A DNA stretch of 64,000 bases, from NCBI GenBank assembly GCA_963698715.1, contig CAVORW010000006.1:220599-284598 (forward strand), written 5' to 3'. Origin of the DNA: CAWHJB01 sp963698715. Its GTDB lineage: Bacteria; Chloroflexota; Anaerolineae; Anaerolineales; UBA4823. The position numbers and the translations under genes are program-made. This document shows, piece after piece, positions 8,951-16,068 of this stretch (its first letter is position 1; each line of letters starts with the position of its first letter). The notes beneath the pieces are model-generated. The model did no database searches. It was not told the DNA's origin and was given only the letters and a program-made list of their open reading frames with translations.

Positions 8951-8985
8951 GCGGTCGCAGCACCCGCCATACCAAAACAAAGGAG
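8950..8985 (+). promoter_or_regulatory. preQ1-I riboswitch, second of a tandem pair, overlapping the RBS
   Basis: P1 pairs GGCGG (8950-8954) with CCGCC (8964-8968) around loop TCGCAGCAC. The tail ACCAAAACAAAGGAG closely matches the preQ1-I consensus tail. The AAAGGAG Shine-Dalgarno (8979-8985) of the transporter gene is the end of the aptamer, so ligand binding would mask it: translational OFF control. It abuts copy one at base 8950. Confidence 0.85.
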
Positions 8986-8991
8986 CCTGGA

Positions 8992-9690
8992 TTGAAAGTC
9001 GAACAATCCCCGCTGAACAGGCTGCCGGATGCTGAGCCAAAACAGCAATCGGCAGTTTTAGATGTGGCAGCTGCAGTACCGCGCCTGGCTGTGGTGATGA
9101 TTGCTATATATATTGCAGCTCAGATGCTTGCGGATATCGCCAGCCTAAAGATTGGGATTGTGTTTGGCCTGGCCGTGGATATGGGCACATTCATCTATCC
9201 GCTGACTTTTACGCTGCGCGATGTGGTTCACAAGATCTTAGGAAAGCGCAATGCTCAGATCTTGGTTGTTACAGCCGGGGTGATCAACCTCCTGATGGCA
9301 GCTTATCTGATGTGGGCTGCGAGCGTACCCAGCGATCCATCCTGGGGGCTGGGTGAACAATTTAGTGCAATCCTGGCTCCGGTCTGGCGCATTGTGGCTG
9401 CTTCAATAGTGGCTGAAGTGTTTAGCGAACTGGTCGATACTGAGGTGTATCACTGGTTTGTCACCCGGATCACCCGGCGCTTCCAATGGCTGCGGGTGCT
9501 GATCAGCAACGGAATCAGTGTGCCAGTTGATAACATGGTGTTTGCTGTGGGTGCTTTCGCCCTGACGCTGCCCTGGGGGGTTGTCTGGCAGATATTTTTG
9601 TTCAATTTAGTCTTGAAATATGGTATGACTCTCCTGAGCTTGCCTTTGATTTATATCGTTCCCGATTGGGTCCCGCCAGAACTTGAATAA
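8992..9690 (+). CDS. yhhQ: Queuosine precursor transporter, VUT/YhhQ family
   Basis: 232 residues with about six hydrophobic segments from residue 30 onward and the family block FIYPLTFTLRDVVHKILGK. Members import queuosine precursors such as preQ0/preQ1 or queuine for tRNA modification. The TTG start at 8992 is chosen because AAAGGAG lies six bases upstream and forms part of the upstream riboswitch. Control by two preQ1-I aptamers independently supports the substrate assignment. No queuosine biosynthesis genes are in the window, so the cell may depend partly on salvage. Confidence 0.88.
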   Translation: MKVEQSPLNRLPDAEPKQQSAVLDVAAAVPRLAVVMIAIYIAAQMLADIASLKIGIVFGLAVDMGTFIYPLTFTLRDVVHKILGKRNAQILVVTAGVINLLMAAYLMWAASVPSDPSWGLGEQFSAILAPVWRIVAASIVAEVFSELVDTEVYHWFVTRITRRFQWLRVLISNGISVPVDNMVFAVGAFALTLPWGVVWQIFLFNLVLKYGMTLLSLPLIYIVPDWVPPELE

Positions 9691-9710
9691 TCGGTATAAG
9701 CGATGCAAAA

Positions 9711-9740
9711 AGGTGTGCGTGGATAGTTCTACGCACACCT
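9711..9740 (-). terminator. Intrinsic terminator between convergent yhhQ and glnA
   Basis: A perfect 10-bp stem (9711-9720 with 9731-9740) with a 10-base loop. Read on the minus strand it is followed by TTTTT, so it fits best as the glnA terminator; the plus-strand side has only a weak T-rich tail. Confidence 0.8.
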
Positions 9741-9797
9741 CTTTGATTATTTCAACCAGGTCGGGTTGCCGGCCTGGTAATTATCCCGATGGAAGGG

Positions 9798-11135
9798 TCA
9801 AGCAGTTTCCAGATAACGTTCGACTTCCCAATCGGTAACCTTCATCCGATGCTCTTCAATTTCGGCCCACTTGGCTCGTTGGAAGGCTTCGTAAACCACC
9901 CCGCCCAGCGCATCTTGCAGCAGGCTGTCTTTTTCTAGCTCGCGCAAAGCTTCACTCAAAGATCCTGGTAGCTCTTCAATGCCGCGCGCTGCCAGCTCTT
10001 CTTTAGTCAAATGGTAAACGTTGACATTATTGAGCGGCTGCGGGCAGGTTTCCTGGTTATCGATGCCGTCGAGTGCAGCTCCAAGCATAACTGCAAAAGC
10101 CAGGTATGGATTAGCCGAAGGATCAGGGCAGCGCAGTTCAGCCCGCATAGATTTCTCTCGACCGGCCGTATAGTGCGGGATCCGTATTAATGCCGAGCGG
10201 TTGATCTGGGCCCAACCGACATAGACTGGAGCCTCATAACCAGGGACCAGGCGTTTGTAAGAGTTGATCGTGGGAGCTACTACCGCAGCCATGGCGCGGG
10301 CATGTTTCAGCTGGCCTGCAATAAAACTGTAGGCAAGCGCAGACAGTTTAGTGGTTTCGCTGGCGTCAAAGAACAGGTTTTTACCATCTGCAGTAAACAA
10401 AGATTGATGGCAGTGCATGCCAGAGCCATTTATGCCGAAGATGGGTTTAGGCATGAAGGAGGCGATCAGACCGTTTCTGGCAGCTATGGCTTTGACGGTA
10501 TATTTCAGGGTCAGGACATTATCGGCAGTTTGCAGAGCATCAGCAAAGCGGAAATCAATTTCATGTTGCCCGAGAGCAACTTCGTGATGGCCCATCTCTA
10601 CCTGCAGACCCATGTTTGCCAAAGCGCTCATTAATTCTGTCCGTACTCGCACTGCTTCATCGTTGGCGGAAAAATCGAAGTAGCCGCCTACATCATGCGG
10701 AACCGGATGGATGGTCTGAGGGCCATTGCGCTTAAACAAGAAGAATTCCGGCTCTGGGCCGACATTAAAAATCCAGCCTCGAACGGCCACTTTGGCCAGC
10801 ATTCGTTTTAAAATGCCGCGCGGGTCACCCGGAAATGGATTCCCGTCAGGTTGGTAAATATCACAAAAGAATCTTGCCCGGCGATTATCTTCAGACGTCC
10901 AGGGCAAGACGGCATATGTATGAGGGTCGATAACCAGGCGCATATCGCTCTCTTGAATGCGGGCAAAGCCTTCGACCGATGAGCCATCAAACCAGATCCC
11001 ATCTTCCAGGGCTTCATGAACCCGGTATGTGGGAATATCAACACTTTTGACCGCGCCGGTTACATCGGTGAATTGCAGGGATATAAACTTGGCGCCATCG
11101 TTTTCAATTTGCTTGAGCAAGTCTTTGTGATCCAT
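9798..11135 (-). CDS. glnA: Glutamine synthetase type I
   Basis: 445 residues, the length of the short GSI-alpha class. The enzyme makes glutamine from glutamate, ammonia and ATP in the cytoplasm as a dodecamer. Motifs seen include WFDGSSVEGF, GPEPEFFLF, NGSGMHCHQS and the ATP-site segment APTINSYKRLVPGYEAP. I find no clear adenylylation-loop insertion of the long GSI-beta class, so feedback inhibition rather than adenylylation is likely (inference). A GGAGG ribosome binding site precedes the ATG, and a good promoter lies about 40 bases further upstream. It appears monocistronic. Confidence 0.95.
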   Translation of the reverse strand: MDHKDLLKQIENDGAKFISLQFTDVTGAVKSVDIPTYRVHEALEDGIWFDGSSVEGFARIQESDMRLVIDPHTYAVLPWTSEDNRRARFFCDIYQPDGNPFPGDPRGILKRMLAKVAVRGWIFNVGPEPEFFLFKRNGPQTIHPVPHDVGGYFDFSANDEAVRVRTELMSALANMGLQVEMGHHEVALGQHEIDFRFADALQTADNVLTLKYTVKAIAARNGLIASFMPKPIFGINGSGMHCHQSLFTADGKNLFFDASETTKLSALAYSFIAGQLKHARAMAAVVAPTINSYKRLVPGYEAPVYVGWAQINRSALIRIPHYTAGREKSMRAELRCPDPSANPYLAFAVMLGAALDGIDNQETCPQPLNNVNVYHLTKEELAARGIEELPGSLSEALRELEKDSLLQDALGGVVYEAFQRAKWAEIEEHRMKVTDWEVERYLETA

Positions 11136-11168
11136 AGTTTCCTCCAGGGTGTTCGGTTAACTCAGAGC

Positions 11169-11197
11169 ATTCTATACGAACCTGAGGCTTTCGTCAA
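11169..11197 (-). promoter_or_regulatory. glnA promoter
   Basis: On the minus strand TTGACG (11197-11192), a 17-base spacer and TAGAAT (11174-11169) precede the glnA ATG at 11135 by 33 bases. Confidence 0.65.
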
Positions 11198-11506
11198 CGA
11201 CGCGTTACAATTTTGTTGCGGCTTAAGTCTGTTTCGCCGAAAGAATAAGCTAGTGAGTAGCTGGATACACCGAACTACCAAACAACTAACCCTGTTGATT
11301 GCTCTTTGCCAGGGTCTTTAAGAATTGCTGGGACTCTCCCACAGAGATTCCCGGAGAACCCTTTGCCATCCGAATATGATGCACGTGCTTTGTGGTATAT
11401 TAATGAAGTGAGATCTGGTTTGTCGATTTTGGACAATTTTCCAATTACATCGGATACATGGAATGAGACCTGAAAGTTGCATGTGAAAGGTAAGGGAGAT
11501 AACCCG
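11198..11506. other. Intergenic region upstream of glnA and the HExxH gene
   Basis: About 310 bases between divergent genes. Apart from the glnA promoter at its left edge I see only a weak 6-bp inverted repeat (ACCCTG...CAGGGT, near 11288-11316) and no convincing coding or RNA signal. Confidence 0.4.
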
Positions 11507-12061
11507 ATGAGCCCGATAGAAAATTGCCAGCCGCGAGTCCGGCCGCTGCATGTGTGGGAAGTCCAGGAAGCCTATTTAGTCTTTGCCGACCGGCTAAACT
11601 ATAATCGGGTCCGCGTCCACGAATGCGCTAGATGGCCCGATGCGATCGATCGAGTGGGCCGTAAACTTAAAGGTCAGCCACCCCTAGAAAATTCCCACAA
11701 TGCAATTACTTTGGGCAATCATTGTTTTTTCCCCGTCATGCTGCCAGAACATCCTGTTAAGTGGGGGGAACCCGAATTTTACAAGATGGCCTGGCTGATC
11801 CACGAACTGACCCATGCCTGGCAGTTTCAGAAAATGGGTTGGAAATATTTGTACCAGGCGCTTTCAGCTCAATTCAAACAGGGTTATGATTTTGGTGGGG
11901 AAGATGGATTAAAAGTGCGCCGAAAAGATGGCTGGAATTTCCGCAAGTTTAATCTCGAACAGCAGGGCGATATTTGCAGGGGGTATTATGAAAAACTGTG
12001 TGCTGGGAAAGACGTCGGCATCTGGCAGGAGTATATCCAAGAGATCCAGCACGGTAGCTAA
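11507..12061 (+). CDS. HExxH-motif protein related to Vgr/DUF4157-type putative metallopeptidases
   Basis: 184 residues from the ATG at 11507, which has AAGGGAG ten bases upstream; the in-frame ATG at 11477 lacks such a site. HELTHAWQFQK at 99-109 gives a zinc-binding HExxH, and NLEQQGDI at 149-156 offers the downstream glutamate usual for this family (often annotated as Vgr- or Rhs-related). There is no signal peptide or transmembrane segment. No secretion-system or contractile-injection genes are adjacent, so the usual association cannot be used here. Catalytic activity is plausible but unproven. Confidence 0.6.
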   Translation: MSPIENCQPRVRPLHVWEVQEAYLVFADRLNYNRVRVHECARWPDAIDRVGRKLKGQPPLENSHNAITLGNHCFFPVMLPEHPVKWGEPEFYKMAWLIHELTHAWQFQKMGWKYLYQALSAQFKQGYDFGGEDGLKVRRKDGWNFRKFNLEQQGDICRGYYEKLCAGKDVGIWQEYIQEIQHGS

Positions 12062-12095
12062 TTGTTAATCTTTTGATAGACCCACTCAATTTATC

Positions 12096-12124
12096 TTGTT
12101 GAAAACATCCCCTTGCGGTATGCT
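12096..12124 (+). promoter_or_regulatory. Probable tRNA-Sec promoter
   Basis: TTGTTG (12096-12101), 17-base spacer, TATGCT (12119-12124), ending ten bases before the first base of the tRNA. Confidence 0.45.
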
Positions 12125-12134
12125 TAATAGCCAT

Positions 12135-12228
12135 GGGGGTGGTTGGGTCCCGGTGGGCTCCCCGGTCTTCAAAACCGGTGGCGGGTCGCGTTGCGGGCCG
12201 CGGTGGGTTCGACTCCCATCCACTCCCG
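12135..12228 (+). tRNA. selC: tRNA-Sec (anticodon TCA)
   Basis: 94 nt with the selenocysteine hallmarks. The 8-bp acceptor stem pairs GGGGGTGG (12135-12142) with CCACTCCC (12220-12227). The anticodon arm is CCGGT-CTTCAAA-ACCGG with TCA at 12169-12171. A long GC-rich variable arm follows, then a T arm with TTCGACT as in bacterial selC, then discriminator G. The 3' CCA is not fully encoded (GCCT follows). It decodes UGA as Sec with SelB, so the genome must carry selA, selB and selD elsewhere; none is in this window. Confidence 0.93.
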
Positions 12229-12330
12229 CCTCTACCTTAGCTACGCCTAACTGTGTAGGCGGGCCCGTGAAGTTGGCTTTATCGGAATCGTCATGGCAAA
12301 TTCTCAAAATTTCCCCCAATCCTGAGTGTT

Positions 12331-12460
12331 TAGTGGTCTTTTCAGAGTGTCACTTAAGATAAAAGAGATTTTGTGGGGTTCGGTTTGGGCGTCACCGCCC
12401 AAACCGAACCCCACACATCCTTCTTTTATTTGCAGAGAGTTTAGCGAAAATACTATTTAG
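12331..12460 (+). repeat. Intergenic hairpin element, copy 2
   Basis: Second copy of the element at 4040-4173. The inner stem is a perfect 19 bp (12373-12391 with 12396-12414) closed by a TCAC tetraloop; the outer stem pairs 12359-12366 with 12422-12429. Relative to copy 1, a T-A pair has become G-C in the inner stem and an A-T pair has become T-A in the outer stem, so pairing is kept while sequence changes. It ends at the start of the site-2 protease gene. Confidence 0.75.
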
Positions 12461-13704
12461 TGTTCGGGATGGATTGTGAAGTAATTATGTATACAACTAC
12501 AACTGCAGATTTTCCTACAGAAGCTGAAAATTATTTCCCACTTGTATCTCGGTTCATGCGAATTGACGACCAGACACTGGGCGACTCAAGGAGCGGCTAT
12601 CTGGTGCGCTATCGCGGTGAACTGTATGGCGACTCTGAAGAAGCTTATGATCAACTGGCAAAGCTACTGCGCCCGCGCGACGTTACCCCACTATTCCGCA
12701 AAGAAAAAGAACAGCATGTTGTGCTGCTGATGGCTGGCACGATCCGTCCAAAACCTTCCAATCCGGTTGTCAACCTGGTGATGTTTGGGCTGACCGTCCT
12801 CAGCGTAATATTTGCTGGGGCGCTTTTTGCCTATGATGGCCCACCTATTACCTCTTCGGGTGACCTGCTGCGATCCTTACAAAGCAGCCTTGGCCCAGGA
12901 CTGGCGTTTGCAGTCAGCCTGCTGGCGATTCTTTTGGCGCATGAATTTGGTCACTATCTGGCAGGTCGCTATCACAATACTTATGTAACTCTGCCATATT
13001 TCATACCTTTCCCTTTCAGTCCATTTGGGACGATGGGGGCTTTTATTCAACTTAAGGAGCCCCCCCGCAACCGCCGCGTCCTGCTGGATATTGGCATTGC
13101 TGGACCATTAGCTGGCCTGGTCGTAGCCATCCCGGTTCTACTGATCGGTCTTTCACTTTCCCGGCTCGAACCGATACAACTGGTGAACGGTCAGGGCTTT
13201 ATGCTGGAGGGAAATTCCATCATCTATTTAATGGCTAAATACCTGGTCTTTGGTAAAATCCTGCCCGAACCCGCCAGTTTTGGTGGGTTGAGTCCGGCAC
13301 TTTATTGGTTGAAATACTTCTTTACCGGTCAGCCACTCCCGATCGGCGGTCTCGACGTTATGATTCATCCGGTTGCCTGGGCAGGCTGGGCTGGGCTGCT
13401 GGTGACGGCGCTAAACCTGATCCCGGCAGGTCAGTTGGATGGCGGGCATGTTCTATACGTATTGTTGGGAAAGCGTGTTCAAGCTTTGCTTCCCTTTATC
13501 CTGGCTGCGCTGGTGGGTTTAGGGTTTGTCTGGTCTGGCTGGTGGCTGTGGGCGGCCTTAATATTCTTGCTGGGCCGGTTCCATGCCGAGCCGCTGGATC
13601 AAATCACCACGCTCGATCCAGTCCGTCGCACGATCGCCTGGTTCGGGATTGTCATTTTCATCCTGGTCTTCATTCCGGTGCCATTAATTCAATTCTTCGG
13701 ATAA
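12460..13704 (+). CDS. Site-2 protease family (M50) intramembrane metalloprotease
   Basis: 414 residues as drawn from GTG 12460; ATG 12470 is out of frame, and the in-frame ATGs at 12469 and 12487 are alternatives without clear ribosome sites, so the start is uncertain. A soluble N-terminal domain of about 100 residues precedes the membrane region. The zinc motif HEFGH is at 161-165, and the second motif NLIPAGQLDGGH near 320-331 supplies the third ligand; both lie in hydrophobic helices. Residues FPFSPFGTMGAF fit the EGY1-like S2P subgroup. Such proteases cut membrane-bound regulators or processing substrates; no anti-sigma factor is adjacent to suggest the target. Confidence 0.85.
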   Translation: MFGMDCEVIMYTTTTADFPTEAENYFPLVSRFMRIDDQTLGDSRSGYLVRYRGELYGDSEEAYDQLAKLLRPRDVTPLFRKEKEQHVVLLMAGTIRPKPSNPVVNLVMFGLTVLSVIFAGALFAYDGPPITSSGDLLRSLQSSLGPGLAFAVSLLAILLAHEFGHYLAGRYHNTYVTLPYFIPFPFSPFGTMGAFIQLKEPPRNRRVLLDIGIAGPLAGLVVAIPVLLIGLSLSRLEPIQLVNGQGFMLEGNSIIYLMAKYLVFGKILPEPASFGGLSPALYWLKYFFTGQPLPIGGLDVMIHPVAWAGWAGLLVTALNLIPAGQLDGGHVLYVLLGKRVQALLPFILAALVGLGFVWSGWWLWAALIFLLGRFHAEPLDQITTLDPVRRTIAWFGIVIFILVFIPVPLIQFFG

Positions 13705-13845
13705 ATCTGTACTACGGGGAGTTATCGGGGGTGTTTGAAAAATGATTCTACTATTTTCAGGCACGCCCAGCTATCTTTCTCTACAAAGCCTTACTGTTGT
13801 TTGAAGGCGAATCGATAGAATCTACTCAATTCTGGTCAAATCAAA

Positions 13846-14709
13846 ATGTCAACCATTTGCCTACATCATAACGACGCGGATGGCCGCGCCTCAGCTGCAA
13901 TTGTGCGCCGTGCCTTAGGCAAGTCTGTCCTGTTATATGAGATAGATTATGGTGATTCTGTTCCCTGGGATAAGCTTAAACGGGCGCAGTGCGTGGTTGT
14001 CGTGGATTTTTCACTGCCGCCTGCTGATATGCAGCGTCTGGTAGATGCGGCTGAGTTGATCTGGATTGACCACCACGTCTCAGCACTGGAAGCTATGGCA
14101 GGGATTGCCGACGACTGGGGCGGATTGCGGGATACCGGTGAGGCAGGTTGCGTGCTGGCCTGGAAGTATTTCTTCCCCGGTCAACCCGTTCCTCGAGCGA
14201 TCACCTTAATTGGTGATCGGGATATTTGGCGCTGGGCGGAAGTGGATACAGGTCCGTTTGACGATGGCCTGCACCAACGCGATACTCGCCCGGAAAACGA
14301 TAATTTGTGGCAGCCGTTGTTGGATGATGATAGTCGGCTTTTGGATGATTTAATCCGGGAAGGCAAAATGCTGCGCCAGGCGCGGCTGTTGGAAGTCCGT
14401 CGCAGCGTTCGCAAATATGGGTTTGAGCTGGTCTTTGAAGGCTGCCGAACGCTGGCGATTAATGCCCGTAGCTCTGGCGAGATGGGCGCCTATATCCGCA
14501 AGCTAGGATATCAGATTGCATATTGTTATGTTGATGTTTGGCAGAATAACCGCCTGATGACCACAGTCACGCTCTATTCCGAACAGGTTGATGTCTCACA
14601 ATTAGCTCAGAAATTTGGAGGTGGAGGGCACCGCGGCGCAGCCGGCTTTTCATTTCCACGTGGCCCGACCCCTTTCCCAACGACAGCCCGGGTTGAGTTT
14701 GGTCAATAA
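13846..14709 (+). CDS. DHH-family phosphoesterase
   Basis: 287 residues. HNDADGRAS (8-16) and IDHH (about 75-78) are the metal-binding DHH motifs, and GGGGHRGAAGF near 258 is the DHHA1 substrate-binding motif. Members hydrolyse short oligonucleotides, cyclic dinucleotides or inorganic polyphosphate. The short, soluble layout without PAS/GGDEF-like domains suggests an oligonucleotide or nucleotide phosphoesterase rather than GdpP. It lies 141 bases after the protease gene on the same strand. The substrate is unknown. Confidence 0.8.
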   Translation: MSTICLHHNDADGRASAAIVRRALGKSVLLYEIDYGDSVPWDKLKRAQCVVVVDFSLPPADMQRLVDAAELIWIDHHVSALEAMAGIADDWGGLRDTGEAGCVLAWKYFFPGQPVPRAITLIGDRDIWRWAEVDTGPFDDGLHQRDTRPENDNLWQPLLDDDSRLLDDLIREGKMLRQARLLEVRRSVRKYGFELVFEGCRTLAINARSSGEMGAYIRKLGYQIAYCYVDVWQNNRLMTTVTLYSEQVDVSQLAQKFGGGGHRGAAGFSFPRGPTPFPTTARVEFGQ

Positions 14710-14870
14710 CATAAGAACCTAACTGAAAATTATTTTGCAACCACAACTCTTCTTGTTTTTTTGGACAGATACTAAGCCCGGGTTACCTCGAAGTCAATTG
14801 AAAATCGAGTTGTTCGGACAGGCATAGCCCACCCCACTTTCCCTGCTTCAATTATGCATGCCCTGATTGA

Positions 14871-15962
14871 TTAAGGCCTGGCTTCTACCAGGACGTCTAC
14901 CCGCGTGATCTTCGGGCCCAGGCTAAACACTGTCACCTCAAAAGGCAAACTATCGCCGGGTGAGAGATCCATCAAAACTTCCCATTTGCGCACCCCTACT
15001 GGCAGATTATCGGCATCATAAGCGCTAACCGCCAACCAGACCTGGCTGGCATGACCGCTGTCTTCAAGCGCTCCTTCAGCTGTTGCTGATAGGGTAGGTT
15101 GGGGCGTATTTTGCTCCTGGGTAGCCTGGACGGAAATTGGCGTAGACATTGCCTTAAGTACCAGAGTTCCCTGAACTGTCGCATGGAGACCGTTTGGAGA
15201 GATTTCTGTCCCCGCAATATGCAGGTCTACCGGGAGATAACGCTGGTCGCCGGGCTGAACGGATATGGCCGAGATCAGTTCTATCTGTGGGTGTGCTCTG
15301 GAAAGATCAACGCCTGGGAAGAACGCCATGACTGGCAGACTATGCCCGGCTGGCAGCAAATTTAAGGGAGGGAATGCTTGCTGCCCTGCCAATACCTCGC
15401 CTTCAGCGGAAACGACCTGGATCCACGCAATCAGGTTTTCCAATGGCTGATCCTGATTATTATGGGTCAGGGCCAAACACCATATTCCCCCGCTCGCTAC
15501 CGGGTAGCAAACAGGAGGGTTCACCTTGATCGGCAGAGGTGTGGGGGTCGCCGGGGCATCTGGAGTGCCAGCTTCATTCCTCTCAATGATTGGAACCACC
15601 AGGACTGTGCCCACACTCATCAAATTGGGGTCAACCTCAGGGTTGGCTGCCCGCAGATCTGCTACGGTGATTCCAAAACGATAGGCAATGACTCCCATTG
15701 TATCCCCCGCTTCGATCACATAAGTTATTGGGGTGGGAGTTGGGGGAGGTGGAATAGTTACCGGGATGGCGGTTGCGGTCGCCTGTCTGGCTAAAGGTTG
15801 GGGCGAGACTGTTGGGCTGGGCGTCGTCGTCCAAAAAGGTGTGATCAGCGCCATCTCGATCGCGGCGGTAGGTGTGGTCTTTCCCGCCTGGCAGGCACAA
15901 AGCAAACCTACTACCAGCCATGAGATGATTGGTCTTAAAACCAATCGAAATTGAAAGCTCAT
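14871..15962 (-). CDS. LysM-domain lipoprotein
   Basis: 363 residues: a signal peptide ending in lipobox LCAC (Cys 24), a long Thr/Pro-rich linker, then one LysM domain near 80-124 (TYVIEAGDTMGVIAYRFGIT...), which binds peptidoglycan or related glycans. The remaining 220 residues form an unrecognised, probably beta-rich extracellular region with a second Pro/Thr linker around 285. It is convergent with the DHH gene. A TATAAT box ends seven bases before the ATG, pointing to a leaderless transcript and supporting this start. Confidence 0.8.
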   Translation of the reverse strand: MSFQFRLVLRPIISWLVVGLLCACQAGKTTPTAAIEMALITPFWTTTPSPTVSPQPLARQATATAIPVTIPPPPTPTPITYVIEAGDTMGVIAYRFGITVADLRAANPEVDPNLMSVGTVLVVPIIERNEAGTPDAPATPTPLPIKVNPPVCYPVASGGIWCLALTHNNQDQPLENLIAWIQVVSAEGEVLAGQQAFPPLNLLPAGHSLPVMAFFPGVDLSRAHPQIELISAISVQPGDQRYLPVDLHIAGTEISPNGLHATVQGTLVLKAMSTPISVQATQEQNTPQPTLSATAEGALEDSGHASQVWLAVSAYDADNLPVGVRKWEVLMDLSPGDSLPFEVTVFSLGPKITRVDVLVEARP

Positions 15963-15969
15963 GATGGGG

Positions 15970-15975
15970 ATTATA
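15970..15975 (-). promoter_or_regulatory. -10 box of the LysM lipoprotein gene, leaderless
   Basis: Perfect TATAAT on the minus strand, seven bases before the ATG at 15962. I see no good -35 box at 16-18 bases, so the promoter call is moderate. Confidence 0.45.
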
Positions 15976-16068
15976 CTCGTACAATAGTACTGATTTTGTA
16001 CTGCTGCTCAGGGCTTTTTGTTTCCTATGGACCGAGCAGTTACCAGAATTTAAAGGATTGACCTAATT

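Noticed and set aside
11148..11160. GGTGTTCGGTT word upstream of glnA considered as a third copy of the hairpin element
   Set aside because: Only about 11 bases match; no paired arm and none of the conserved 3' flank.
12096..12362. 88-codon plus-strand open frame covering the tRNA-Sec gene, and its antisense counterpart
   Set aside because: It is the tRNA sequence read as codons; no family, no ribosome site.
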